DNA of 64,000 nt from Sinonovacula constricta (lineage: Eukaryota > Mollusca > Bivalvia > Cardiida > Solecurtidae). Position 1 is the first letter of the stretch. Each line of letters starts with the position of its first letter. The stretch covers positions 45,585,460 through 45,649,459 of the forward strand of contig CM017558.1 of NCBI GenBank assembly GCA_007844125.1, read 5' to 3'. Positions 1 through 11,624 of the stretch are shown one piece after another. The notes under the pieces were generated by a model, which was not told the DNA's origin, made no database searches, and saw only the letters and a program-made list of their open reading frames with translations. Position numbers and translations under genes: made by a program.

Positions 1-254
1 TTTTTTGTATTACCAGTATTTGTTTTTTCACACCTGTGCTATGATTGAGACTATGTAAAATAAATAATCAACTTTATTTGTGCAGAATGCACGCACATAG
101 CTAAAGCTCTCATTCAATTTTCAAACTTATACGAAGAGAAAGAGGTTTGTTTCTTATGCTAGATTTTCTTGGCTGTATTATGAACGTTTAGTGATTAGCA
201 TGATTGTGATGGATACATCAAGACATGCACCTGTATTTGTGCTGGATGTTATAT

Positions 255-741
255 AGATTGTTTTCTCATCAGTGAAGATCCCTTATCTTGGCAGCCATCT
301 TTGATTGCAACTTAAAAGGATTTTCAGATTAATTGTATAGAAGCGTAAATTTTATTTTCTTGTAATTTCTTCATTTGTAGTCCAAAAATTAAAAGCTATA
401 CACTATTGGAAAGCTCTGTGAAACATGCAGAAAGAATTAATACACATAAATAAATAAATAAATTGTCTCATCCTTAAATAAAATGAACATTGTATCATTT
501 TGGGTAGTATTTTTTTTTTACCTTTTAAAATATCAAAATATAGTTTAGATAATGAAAAAAACTTCATAAAAGCTGTTAAGTTTAATATAAAATTCAGTAA
601 AGTAGACTGAAAAATAAAAAAACAGTGGTGAGTTAAATATAGCACATATTTCCAAATTTCGGCCTGCATTAGCTTCCGCCTTCAAATATGGCTGCCTTAA
701 ACTGTCTTGTCAGTGCCTATGATACCACATGGAAATTCTCT
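255..741 (+). mobile_element. MITE-like repeat, copy A (degenerate ends)
   Basis: First of three copies in the window (others at 22917-23427 minus and 45561-46081 plus). The shared core includes AAGATCCCTTATCTTG near the left end, a block with CCAAAAATTAAAAGCTATAC, and ATTTCGGCCTGCATTAG near the right end. The best preserved copies end in inverted AGATAGTTTCC / GGAAACTATCT; here the ends have decayed. No coding capacity. The superfamily is not determined. Confidence 0.75.
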
Positions 742-2017
742 ATATTAAAGTTTAAAGGTATTGTAAATGGTCTTTTTTAAAGAAAGAGTAGAGGTTTTTA
801 AATTGTTAGGTGAGATAATATTGAAATTATTTGATATCTTGCTTTTTATATTCAGCTTTAATGAAATGTTTAAACAATCTCATTTCCTTTTGTTCATTTT
901 TAAAGTTGTTAATGTTACAATATGTTCTTCAAAAGGGAAAAAACTAAATAAAGGGTCAAGCTCTTTAAAAGCTGGCAGTTTGTTTTTATTTCTTAGTTCT
1001 ACTTTTCAATATTGTGCAGATTTGTAGTGAATAAAAAGATAATTTTTAATGGCATGCATTTTATTGCAAAATAATTGACCATTCAGATACAAAAATGCCT
1101 GTCTGTTTTACCACTGTCATTGTCATTCAAAAGTCACATTTACAAAACTTTCAAGGAAGTTATATTGCATCATAAAAGTTGTCCTCAGAATATCCATGTT
1201 TTACATAATAGGTTCTAGGCTAAGAAAGATTCAACTTGAAGAAATAGGCTAAAGATATATTTAAAGTATGTAATGGTCATTGAAGTGCAGTTCTTAAATT
1301 TTAACCTGTAACAAAGCTTACAATTATTTTGTACAAGCAAAAAGACAATATTAATTCTATGGTATTAAGGTTTCTAATCATAACAAATTTGAATAATTCT
1401 TTCAAAATAACCTTATTATTAAATTGTTTAACCTTAAAAAACAAAACCTAACTCAAGTTATGGGGTAGAGGCTAAAACCCCTACTGCAGTTAGGAACATT
1501 TATTTCCAACACCAAGTTTTTTCTTAGAAAAATATTAATATATATACTTAATATATATGTATTTATACCTTTTTAAAACTCAATTTATTAACATTTATTA
1601 TTTGTTTTGTCTTGAAATATACTTTCATGTTTGTTTTTATTAAGTTCTTTACATATAGATCTAAGCCTATCTAGATGTCTACATATCATTTTGTAATAGG
1701 CATTAAAAATGCTATTCCTCTTTTCATGATTATTTATTTAGTACATGCATGCCACTTTAATGTCAACCATATATGAAATTCAAATGTCATCTTTTAGAAT
1801 AAAAAATATTTACGATTTTTTTTTGTGTGTGTGTGTAAAATGTTTAAGTTTACATTTCCAAACCAATATAATTGTTTTCAGTTCCACAATCCATAGTCAG
1901 CACACTTCGTATCACAAATGATACAGGGTCCTCAGACGTTTGCCATCCTCAGTCAACCTGGCAGCAGAGAATATGCTCAATATATGGCCCTGGTACATAA
2001 GCACAACTAGATTTATA
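742..2017. other. AT-rich non-coding stretch
   Basis: No supported gene. The open frames are short and AT-driven. The right part could hold the 3' UTR of the minus-strand ORF that ends at 2018; several TTTATT strings (AATAAA on the minus strand) occur but none is decisive. Confidence 0.5.
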
Positions 2018-2464
2018 TCAGGTTTTTGCCTTGGTCTCAATATCATTTGGTTCATAATCCGAAGAGAACAACTTTTGGATGTCTTTCATTGGATCTTCAT
2101 CGTCCATACCGCGAACGGTAACTTGGATTCTTCTGTAATCGTCATCGGTATTGAAGTTGTATGGATTGACAATAACTCTGCTTCTTGGAATTTGAAACAC
2201 AACTCCAAATTCAACGGGATTGGGTGCAGCTTCCATCGTGTCTTCATCAAATATCGCAGGTTGTCGTTGTCTGCATCTTGCAATGTTGTATATGTCATCG
2301 TTTTTATGGGATTCTTCGATTTTATAGAGTTTGTTTGGTTTTGCATTGTCATTGGAGATTGTTTGTTCGGTGTTTTTCTTCTGAAATAATACCAGCAGTC
2401 CGCTTCGAGAGGTATTTTCGGGACTAGAAGTCTTCCTCATTGGATTTACACAAGTGTTACCCAT
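2018..2464 (-). CDS. Unrecognised 148-residue protein, possible N-terminal lipid anchor
   Basis: A single open frame of 148 codons on the minus strand, from ATG at 2464-2462 to TGA at 2020-2018. I do not recognise the family. The protein starts MGNTCVNPMRK: glycine at position 2 fits N-myristoylation, cysteine 5 could be palmitoylated, and basic residues follow, so a membrane-anchored cytosolic protein is possible. The rest is hydrophilic and acidic towards the C-terminus (TDDDYRR, GMDDEDPMKD), with no membrane segment or signal peptide. Local base composition is less AT-rich than the flanks. The start context has +4 G but C at -3. A plus-strand frame overlapping it (1940-2389) looks like its shadow. 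It lies head-to-head with FBXO8 across a promoter-like region. It might also be one exon of a longer gene, although no good donor is seen before the stop. Confidence 0.45.
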   Translation of the reverse strand: MGNTCVNPMRKTSSPENTSRSGLLVLFQKKNTEQTISNDNAKPNKLYKIEESHKNDDIYNIARCRQRQPAIFDEDTMEAAPNPVEFGVVFQIPRSRVIVNPYNFNTDDDYRRIQVTVRGMDDEDPMKDIQKLFSSDYEPNDIETKAKT

Positions 2465-2900
2465 TAGTTTGTTCTTGCAAAAACTGTCGCATCCTTATGT
2501 TTTGGTTTTAACGACGAATAAGATTCTATACTTTAATTTTGTTTTAACAACTTCAATACATTGCCCGTTCAAGTCAGCACAAACGTTTCCATGGTCACTA
2601 ATACAGGCTTTGGCTCAAAAGACAAAATGGACTTGTGTTCATGACAAAAAATATGTAAAATAAATAATTCGATGCAATAACCGGGATGGCCTCAATCTAG
2701 GTGTTTAAATCTTCTGCTTTTGACATTTTATCTTCTTTTATAATCGCTGTCTAAGTACAGACGAATTATTCTGACGTAATTTTTCAATGTCGTTTTTCAA
2801 CCAATCAGATTCGCAGATGTATTAGCTGCGAAATACAATAACAAACTTGCCCTACTTCCACGTCATTCGCTCCAACAACTCAAAAATGATATATACATGA
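2465..2900. promoter_or_regulatory. Putative bidirectional promoter (CRE-like, CCAAT)
   Basis: Between the minus-strand ORF and the candidate first exon of FBXO8. Visible motifs: TGACGTAA (2772-2779, CRE/ATF-like), AACCAATCAGA (2799-2809, NF-Y-type CCAAT box) and CACGTCATTC (2859-2868, CRE half-site on the other strand). CpG is more frequent than in the flanks. The spacing just upstream of a GTAAGA donor at 2973 fits a TATA-less promoter. Direction and start sites are inferred. Confidence 0.45.
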
Positions 2901-2972
2901 TTAAGAAGAAATTGAACACATTTTGGAACTTTTGATGCAGCAATCATTTGTTATGATGAAGAAAATTCTAAG
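2890..2972 (+). other. FBXO8: Candidate non-coding first exon of FBXO8
   Basis: The exon would end with AAG before the strong donor GTAAGA at 2973-2978, just downstream of the CRE/CCAAT cluster. The coding exon at 5979 is preceded by a plausible acceptor (TTTATAG, ending 5970), so a 5' UTR exon is expected upstream and this is the best candidate. The left limit is a guess. RNA would settle it. Confidence 0.35.
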
Positions 2973-3114
2973 GTAAGATATTTTTGTTCTTTATGCGAAG
3001 ATGATAATTTGATTTAATATGCTTTTCGCCCTCAACATGTTCGTACTCTAATTCCTTTTACTCACAAATCGACATGGCCTACGAAAGTACAAACAAGTTA
3101 ATAAAAAACAACAT

Positions 3115-3440
3115 GAGTTTGGCCGTGTAGTGCATATAGGCACTTCCAACAGCCATGCTGTTGGGTTAACCCTTTAGCGACGTGGTTGAGTGTCAGCCTA
3201 CTGATCTGAAGGTCCCGGGTTAAAATCCCAGTTAGGGACAGGATTATTTTCTCCTCTCAGATTTACTTAAGCTGGTTTATTCAGGATGAACATAGTTACT
3301 TTGTAGCTTTTCACGATGTCAAAGTCATCCAAGCTGTTAAAATCCCGGTCACCCAAGATTGGCCTTGAACCTACTCCATCTTGGCTCCTGCTCTGGAGTC
3401 TGGTGCTTAAACAACCAAGGCCGAGGCGCTAAGCACACAA
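3115..3440 (+). repeat. tRNA-derived SINE-like repeat with two opposed tRNA-like boxes
   Basis: Plus strand: an A-box-like TAGCGACGTGG near 3175 followed by a B-box-like GGGTTAAAATCCC near 3217, the layout of a tRNA-derived SINE head. Minus strand: near 3440-3340 a second tRNA-like pair (GGTTGTTTAAGCACC, then GGTTCAAGGCC). The two converge tail to tail. It lies in the putative first intron of FBXO8. Confidence 0.5.
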
Positions 3441-5104
3441 TATGTAAACTGTAGAAAAAACACTGACAATAAAGATTATATAGGGAGGATGCTGATGAAA
3501 TGATGTGCTTGATAGGCATGTTGAGTAGTGTTATAGAGGAACAAAAAAAACAACAGTTTAGTAGACATAACTTATAAATATTTATGTAATTTATATGTTA
3601 CTTGTCCAATAGGGTTGAATTTATTCAAAAGTGGACAATTATGGTGAGGGATTGTTTTAAAATGGCAGAGGAAATGGAGGTTGGAAAATGGCTGTATTGA
3701 AAGTGATTTAGTGTAATTTTACTTCGTCTCTACGTTTTTGAAATGATTTTCACATAGGTGTGCACATATTTTAATAACTAACAGTGAGTAAAATTTTACT
3801 AGCAACGAAAGAAAACATATTATTTCATTTTAATGCTAAACATAGCTGATGATAGAGTATATAGAGAACCAACACAGGTTATTAATTGTCTGTACAGGAA
3901 GGAGAGAATAGCAAATCTTTTTTAAAGAACCAGAGTAAGCACTTTATGTATTTACTTAAGCTAAGGTAACAAATTAGCTATAGATTGGCTTGAGAAAACT
4001 TAGCATTGATGTTGATATATAAGGTTTGGTGAAAATACTGATAATATGAGAACATATAGGTAAATGTGGCACAGGTTATTCTCTATATGCATTGTAAACT
4101 TTATCTTCATCTCCCTATAAATATAAATAAATAAATAGATAACTTTTATTTAGAGTCGGCATATATATACACAACAAGAAAACATAAGCACTGATGTTCT
4201 CTTGACCGACATCTATAATTAGTTGGACATTGCAAATATGACTATAATTGTGTCAGTGGCACTGTGTGATGTAACAAAAAACAAACATAAACTTTCTCTT
4301 TTCACTGTGAGAATGGGGCAGGCAAATATAAAAATGGCATTTACCAGGGTTCTGTAGATTATATAGTAAAAATGATAAAACAAACAGCACTTTGGATAGA
4401 TATTAAGGAATAGAACCCATTGATAGATTTACTTTTCTGTGATCTGCTGTCTGGGCTGGATAATTATACAAGTAGTAAAACATTCAGAAGATGCTTTATT
4501 TCAGAAAACTATAGGACTATCTTGCCTATTACATTATTGCCTTAGCATCAATATGTGTGTGGAAGATCAGCATTTTGTTCAAATTTCTAATAATTGATGC
4601 AGCCAACATGTAATAAAAGGGTAAAGACATGGAGAGAAACGTAAAAGAAAGAGAACAAGTTAAAAAATGGGGAGAGGTGGTTAAAGAGAAGAAAGAAGAT
4701 CTTCCAAACCAGTTATTGAATACTTTAATAATTTTCAAATGTCAGTTGTCCTCATTGTATTTTTTAAGTATAGTAATTTCCCACAGGTACATTATAACTA
4801 AGATTCAGCTTATAAGGTATTTGAATGTCAATAATATTGTGAGTTTATTGATTAGCGATTCAGGTTCATATGAAAAAGGGTCTGTATAAAATATGGTTTG
4901 CCAGTTTGTAGGCTTGATTGCTTTCAATAAAATGTCTTAAGTAATAAACCACTTCTTAATATAAATAACAAGCTCTTAATATAATGTCACATAAAAATGA
5001 AGGATATTAATTGGCTGAGATGTTCTTTAATCCAGATCACTATACATTTTGACTATTTCTGTGTCGCAGCCCAAAGAATGGAATATGAAAAAACAAATCT
5101 GCCA
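3441..5104. other. Intron-like AT-rich DNA, no gene seen
   Basis: Between the candidate first exon and first coding exon of FBXO8. Open frames are short and lack splice or family support. Confidence 0.5.
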
Positions 5105-5868
5105 TTATTAGCTTAATTGAGCACAACATCCTAAAGGTGAGCTTTTCTGATACCCCTTTGTCCGTCGTCTGGCAGCAACAATTTAGCTTGTGAACTCGCT
5201 AGAGGCTACAGTTTTAATCCAATCTTCATCAAACTTGGTCAGAATGTTTTCCTCATTGAAGTCTTGGATAAGTTCATTATTGGGTCACTTTGGATCAAAA
5301 ACTGTGTTAAAAGGTCAAATTTTGGGACAAACTTGTGAACACACAAGTGGCCCTATTTATGGCCCAATCTTCACCAAACTTGATCGGAATGTTTGCCTGC
5401 ATGAAATCTTGGATGAGTTCATAACTGGGTCATGTGGGGTCAAAAAGTAGTTCACTAGGTCAATTTTTTAAAAAAAACTTGTGAACACACTAGATGCCCC
5501 ATTATGTTTGCCTTCATGAAATCTAGGATGAGTTCATAACTAGGTCAAATGGGGTCAAAAAGTAGGTCACTAGGTCAAATCTTAGACAAAGCTTGTGAAC
5601 ACACTAGAGGCCACATTTATAGTTTATCTTTACCAAACCTGGTCAGAATGTTTGTCTGCATGAAATCTTTCATGAGAGCGTTGTCGGGTCACGTGGGTTC
5701 AAAAATTAGGTCACTAGGTCAAATCTTAGGAAAAAGCTTGTTAAAACACTAGATGCCACAATCTTCACCAGACTTTGTCAGAATGTTTGTCTGTATGAAA
5801 TCTTGGATAGGTTCATAACTGGGTCACATGAGGTCTAAAAGTAGGTCACTAGCTCAAATAAGCAAAAC
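5105..5868 (+). repeat. Tandem-core interspersed repeat, copy 1
   Basis: Begins with a degraded form of the AGCTCACCTGAGCAC end seen at 29615 and 37976. It contains several diverged units of about 145-150 bp with CACCAAACTTGGTCAGAATG, GAAATCTTGGATGAGTTC and AAAAGTAGGTCACTAGGTC. The right end lacks the usual TCAGGTGAGCGATTAAGGGCC. It is probably non-autonomous; the small ORFs inside are incidental. Confidence 0.65.
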
Positions 5869-5978
5869 TGCTTTGTATTATGCTTATTTGAACTAACAAT
5901 TAAGCTGATAAAATGCCATTAAAACCATGCTTTTTGCATTTGAAAAATTGTAAATGTCTGCTCCATTTATAGCTGACT

Positions 5979-8900
5979 ATGGGTCAGATATTGCTACGGT
6001 TTCATGAAACTGAGTGTGAGGTCAAGAGTCAGGGACAAGGACAAGCTGTGAGGCCAGTTCAGTTTCCTGATTTGGCACAACTCCCACCTGAAATCAGCCT
6101 CCTTGTCTTATCCCACCTAAATGCTACAGATCTCTGCCTAGCTTCATGTGTTTGGAGGGACCTTGGAAGTGATGAGGTGCTCTGGCAAAGGTAAGACTTT
6201 AAATTATAATGTGTATATACATTTTCTTTCATATTCTGTTTATGAACAATATATAGATTTAAGAAGAAAGTGAATAAAGCTAATCAAAAATATAAACATT
6301 TACCAATTGCATAAATAAAACACACACCCCATAGTCAACCAATAAAACTACCTTCACAGGCATTTCTAGTGAGGGCCATTTTCACTTATTTTTGACATCC
6401 ATTCTTCTTGGCAATTAAAGACTGGTTAGTTAATGACAGTTATCCATTTGCTGTGATCTTAAGCCATCGCCGCTGTTACACCAAATACCTTTTGATCGTT
6501 GTTGGTAGCTTGATTCCAGGTCTTGAAAGGTCTGCCAGGAGGATGTGTGTCATTTCATCATACCATATGACTCCTTGATGGGATTGATCATTTATCTGTT
6601 ATTCAACCATCCACAGGTTTACTTATTTTATCTACTCATGACCTTCCACATCTTTCTGAACGCTGCAACCAAGATGTCCATTGAACTTTTTACCTGTAGC
6701 CCATGTATTCCAGCCCTTAAGTTAGCTGGGTTGAACTTGGCTTTATAGGATTTGTTTATAATGGGACGGTAGTATGTCTGGGTTTTGTTCAAAGTCTGAA
6801 CTGGCCCCATGCCGCCAACAGCAAAGCATGTATTGCAGTGTTCATCTGCCTGCTGCTGTACAATACTATCCTTATTCTGACAGACAATTTTCTGAGTTTC
6901 TTAGATTATTGCTGACTTCAATACATACACTCAGCTCAGTTAGTGGCTTTTTACCTTTGTGGATAGCTGAAGGGACAGTTTGAGAGGGGTTGTGTTGTTC
7001 AAATGCAATTATGTGACAAAGATTTCTGTTTGTTGCTGTATTTGTCATTATTAGTTTGTTATAGGTCTGAAACACTTAATTACAATGTACTTTGTTCTCT
7101 CCTTTTGTTACAACTGCAGATGTTAAGAAAATAAAACTCACAAATCTGTTAAAAGCTTTTGTTTCAGATTTTGTAGGGATTTAAGGCAATATAATAGAAT
7201 AAAATGTATGTTTTCATGGTGAATGGAAAGAGTTTTAAGCACTGATTAGTCACAAATAACATGCTGTTGCCTTTGCTTCATTGCTTGCATTTACACAGAG
7301 TTCAGTGGTTTTATGGAAAGTCCATTTTAATTAATTGATTATAGTAAGTGCCAACCGCATTTTTTAAGATGTATAAACATGGTTATTCCCACAAAAATGA
7401 AATACATGTAATGGAAATGCTAGCAGAAAAATGTCTCTGTCAGAACTATTATTAAGGTAGTATCAGCCCCAGGTTAAGAAGATTCAGACATGCCAAAGTT
7501 TTAACAATCTACCTAACTTATTATAAGGTTATGTTTAGGACTTGTTTCATATAATGGATGTGGGATGATTTATGTGTGGGGTATGAGGTTACTGCAACCC
7601 AGCCTTACTATATTCATTCAGTCATTTCAAGCATTCATGGCATGTTATCACATATTGAGGAGTTAGCACTCTATGTAATTCAACTGAATACACTTGACTT
7701 TGGGCAGCTGTTGTTCGAACAGAATTAAACAAAAATCATTAGCTGCCATACTTAAATTATTAATGTGAAATGTAATAAATGTGTGTTAAGATCTTGTATT
7801 TTTTGTTAAAAATATTTTCAAACACCTTCATTATTTTTTTTTCATTTGCGTATAGAAATATTGTTTTATTTTTGCAAGGTCATATTTATTATCTTACATA
7901 CTTTGCAGCCTGTGTCGCAGTTCTTGGGGCAGCGTGTCTATCTACAATCGAATAAGGAATGTTCCAAACTTCTCTTACAAACAGCTGTATATGATACTTG
8001 ATGAAGCTACACTTACCTTCAACGGGGACCCTTTTGCTGTAAGTAAGCAAAACCCCATGTGAGTTATTAAAGGATGCGTAAAATGACTATGAAGTATTGT
8101 ATGGACAATCCTGCTATAAATAAAATAATTTAGGACCTTGAGTAAAAAACTTAAGTGTCATCTATATTTTTATACTGTCCACAGTGCACATGACCTGGTG
8201 GGTAGAATCACCCTGTTTTAACTCCTCTGACTCAATGGCCCCTTACTTTGTGAGTTCTAGTTGCGGGAGAGACAAAAACTTTCATTATGGAGGTCTTTTA
8301 GATGATCTAGATCTGGAGCTTTGCCTCACTGATCCCAGTCTTCTCATCATGACCAATAGCCCCACCAAGTGTGATGATTGTGGACTAATATGTTGTCCAA
8401 AGATTAATCAGGAACTTAAATGTTTTATGACAATTTCATTATGACATTGCACCCCTGACCCCACGATCAGTAGAATTCTTCTGAGAAATCGTCATCTGGA
8501 AAAATATATGCACAATTATATTCAGTAATGCCCTTTTTATTAGCATAAAAATTGTTAATTTGCAGTTACCAGTACTTAATTTACCTTATCTAACTTTGAA
8601 AGAATATAATTTTCAACCAATTTGATATTTACCTTTATCTCATTCTCACAAAATTTTCTGGAATTTTCACTGTCAATGAGGACCAATGACTAATGTCCCA
8701 GCTTTTTAAATAACAGGGTTGTAAAGCATTAATGTAGCCAGGTGTTACAATAGAATTAATGTGTATCCCGAGTGTCAAGATTAGCTCAGTAAACCATTTG
8801 CCATGATTACATATTTTTTTCTTTATCAACATCATCATCTTCAAAGATGAAGTCAGGTTGTCCTGGGTAAGCCTTGACTTCAACAATGGCAGCTTTCCAT

Positions 8901-10801
8901 TTATTCCTGGCCTTGACATCTCTAATGATAGTAGATTTAATGGAGCATGGTGCAAGAGAGGTGATGTTAGTGGTCCGTCATGGCCCTTGCCAAGTTTGTT
9001 CTTCCACAGCTAACTTAGCCCATTTTCAATCCATTTAGCACATTATTCTTTTATTATTCCCCCAGGGAGAGGAGTATCTTTTGAGCCACCATCTTGTAGA
9101 CAATACAGCCATGGAGATGGCCAAATTCATCCACTTCGCCCACCATATCAAACCAGAACCCAGGAGATTATACCTCGATAAAAGGTCTGAAGCTGTCATT
9201 ATTTAATTGAAATTCACAAAGCTACTTATTGGATAAAATATTCAATTGCTGAGTTCATTTGTTCATTTTCAAGGTACATTCCTGAAACTAATACCAGCAC
9301 CTATTTGAACTGTCTTAACATAACCAATTGAATGAATTTTCCCACTGTATAAATTTTAGAGCAGATAAGCTCTTTTTTTCTTGATGTTTGAATTAACCTA
9401 ACTTGAGTATTCATGTTTAATAAGTGACTTTTAGGACTAGGAACATCCCAAAATTTGTTAACTTAATGATAATGATTACCAAAGGTCTGACATAATTATT
9501 TCTGCTACTCTCCAGATAAACATGGACCTCTTGACTACAAAAATAGTATTCCCTTATAATTATATTTTTTCATATTGTTCCAGGAGGGATGTGCTGGCCT
9601 GTGTAATGGAGTTACAGAACTTCCAGAACCTTTTCTTACCTAATGCACTGAGAAAGTTTTTCACTGAGATCTCAGCTCCGACAGAACGAGGCAGCTATTT
9701 AGAGCAGATTCTGGATTATTTCTCTGAGAGATTCTGCAACTGTAATCCACAACTAGGCTTTACTAAAGGTCTGTTTGTTTGACATTTTGCAATTTAAAAA
9801 CTAAATCTAATTTTTTCAGAAAACTTTAAATTTTGAGTACTTACTTTTAAGAATTGTCTTTAAATAATGATTTATATAAGTGCAAAAGAATGTAGGGTTT
9901 GATTTAGAATAGCGTCATTATAAGAATGCTGAAAAATGAAAATAGTTTCCTTGGCAAATAGCCTTCGAAGAGGTTTCTTCCTTTCGACTAAGCCAATTTG
10001 ATTTCAGTTTTATTTAATAATTAATTGATATTATAATTAGAAATTGTATTTCAGATATAGTTTACCTATTTCATTCCTTTTTCAAATTTGTTTTTTCAAG
10101 TCAAGATAACTTTATTTAACTCAGTTTGCATATGAGAAATATAAGGAAACAAAGACAAATATAGTCTGGTTTAACAAAAACATGTAGCATGGGATAGTAA
10201 ATAATGTAACAATATAAGCAAGTTTTTTTTTGTAAATTGATAATAATTACAACAAAAACATAGCTCTACATTATTGGACAATTATTAGACAATAGAAATA
10301 ATCAAGAAATTACTAGGTTAAGATAGAGCATTGTTGTTTCTATTTCAAATTACTTGATGTGTCTCCATTTCAGATGTGTCTCTATCTCAGATGTTGTTTA
10401 CCTGATAATATCTATTTCCGATGTGTCTCTATTTCAGATGTGTCTATTTCTGATGTGTCTGTCTCTATTTCCGATGTGTCTCTATTTCCGATGTGTCTAT
10501 TTCAGATGTGTCTGTCTCTATTTCAGATGTGTCTCTTTTTAAGATGTGTCTATTTCAGATGTGTCTGTCTCTATTTAAGATCTTGTTTACCCGATATATC
10601 TCTATTTCAGATGTTGTTTACCTGCTGTGTTTCTCACTCATCATGCTGTCTGTGGACTTATGCAGTCCACATGTGAAGAACAAAATGTCTAAGCGTGAGT
10701 TTATCAAGAACACCAAACGTGCCACATCTCTTGTTGATGAAGACTGGATGGGACACCTGTATGATAACATCTACCTAATAGGTCATGTGGCTGTACGATA
10801 A
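5979..10801 (+). CDS. FBXO8: F-box only protein 8 (F-box plus Sec7-like domain), five coding exons
   Basis: Exons 5979-6190, 7909-8038, 9066-9184, 9584-9768 and 10611-10801 join in phase through GT-AG introns to 837 nt (278 residues; the vertebrate protein is about 319). Exon 1 starts MGQ, like vertebrate FBXO8, and carries the F-box (residues about 31-75: LPPEISLLVLSHLNATDLCL). Exons 3-5 hold the Sec7-like domain (about 120-270), including RRDVL, FLPNALRKFF, SPHVKNKMSKREFIKNT and the C-terminal GHLYDNIYLIGHV. The F-box recruits SKP1 in an SCF ubiquitin ligase. Human FBXO8 is reported to act on the small GTPase Arf6. The Sec7 exchange motif LPGEA is replaced by LPNAL, so the catalytic glutamate is absent, as in vertebrate FBXO8; this suggests binding rather than nucleotide exchange. 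The shorter N-terminal linker is the main difference. Identification is firm from matching motifs along the whole length. Confidence 0.95.
6191..7908 (+). other. FBXO8 intron 1 (between coding exons)
   Basis: GTAAGA donor and TTTGCAG acceptor. Around 6480-7010 it holds less AT-rich sequence with short frames on both strands, possibly an old repeat that I could not identify. Confidence 0.7.
8635..8955 (-). other. Unidentified minus-strand open frame in FBXO8 intron 2
   Basis: A 106-codon frame with no recognisable motif, inside an intron of the opposite-strand gene. It may be a remnant of a repeat. No claim of function. Confidence 0.15.
10354..10610 (+). repeat. Array of duplicated splice-acceptor sequence before FBXO8 exon 5
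   Basis: Variable units of about 15, 17 and 21 bp built on CTATTTCAGATGTGTCT. Two longer blocks resemble the real junction: CAGATGTTGTTTACCTGATA at 10388-10407 and ATCTTGTTTACCCGATA near 10580. The real acceptor is TCTATTTCAG ending at 10610. Six upstream copies keep an intact CAG, ending at 10373, 10390, 10437, 10505, 10526 and 10558. The array looks grown from the exon 5 junction. Confidence 0.8.
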
Positions 10802-11554
10802 ACAGCAAACAATTGAAAGGACTAAAATCAATCAAACTCAATTAGAGCGAGTTGTGAAAACAATAACAAAGCCCTAGACAGTTGACAGATGTCATGTTTA
10901 ACCAAAGCATTACATTCACAATCAGAAGGAAAGTATTACATGAACTTACTTTATGCAATGATGGTGGCCACTTTTAGAAAAAGTTACTTACCCCAAAGCT
11001 GATATACTTTATTTTTGTTTTTTCCTGTGTATTTGGCAGAAATTGTGTATGAAAACACACACACAAAAGCCTGCTGCAGCTGGAAGTTTCAGGAACAACT
11101 TCAAACAACATCGTTATCTACAGATAGTGATTGTCTAGTTTAGCTATTAAGGCAAATTTAATCATTAATTAGGGATTATAGCACATGCCACTTGTAAGGT
11201 AACTCATTCCATGTGGTTTGAATGGTCCTATTAACAACCTATGTGTGTGAAAGCTGCTGAAAGAAAAAAAAATCTAATGTTGCATGTACATGTATTTAGG
11301 ATGTTAACTACAGTCTATCACAATTGTTAGAACATGAAAGGGAAGTTACCCAAAGTTTATTAGTTAAGATTTTATATTTTTAGTTCACATAATTATGGTG
11401 GCTAAAGTAAGATCTACAGCTGGAATGCTTCTTTTTAAGTAGTGACAGGTTACCATAGACACAGGCGATTAGTTATTTAATTTATTACCTGTTTTTGGTT
11501 GAGCACTATTGAATATTTAACAAAATCTATAGAAAGGATTTTTTTTAACACTGA

Positions 11555-11560
11555 AATAAA
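11555..11560 (+). terminator. FBXO8: Candidate polyadenylation signal of FBXO8
   Basis: AATAAA about 755 nt after the stop codon, followed by T/GT-rich GTGTTTTCATTTC. Another AATAAA lies near 11624. Which is used cannot be read from DNA. Confidence 0.4.
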
Positions 11561-11624
11561 GTGTTTTCATTTCTAAAATTACAATTTTTTACCATTTTTT
11601 ATGGTACTAAAACAAATTCAAAAA

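Noticed and set aside
1940..2389. 149-codon plus-strand ORF
   Set aside because: Overlaps the more protein-like minus-strand ORF. Its composition (Phe/Ile/Trp/Cys-rich) fits an antisense shadow.
6545..6983. Short ORFs in FBXO8 intron 1
   Set aside because: No homology recognised and no splice continuity with FBXO8.
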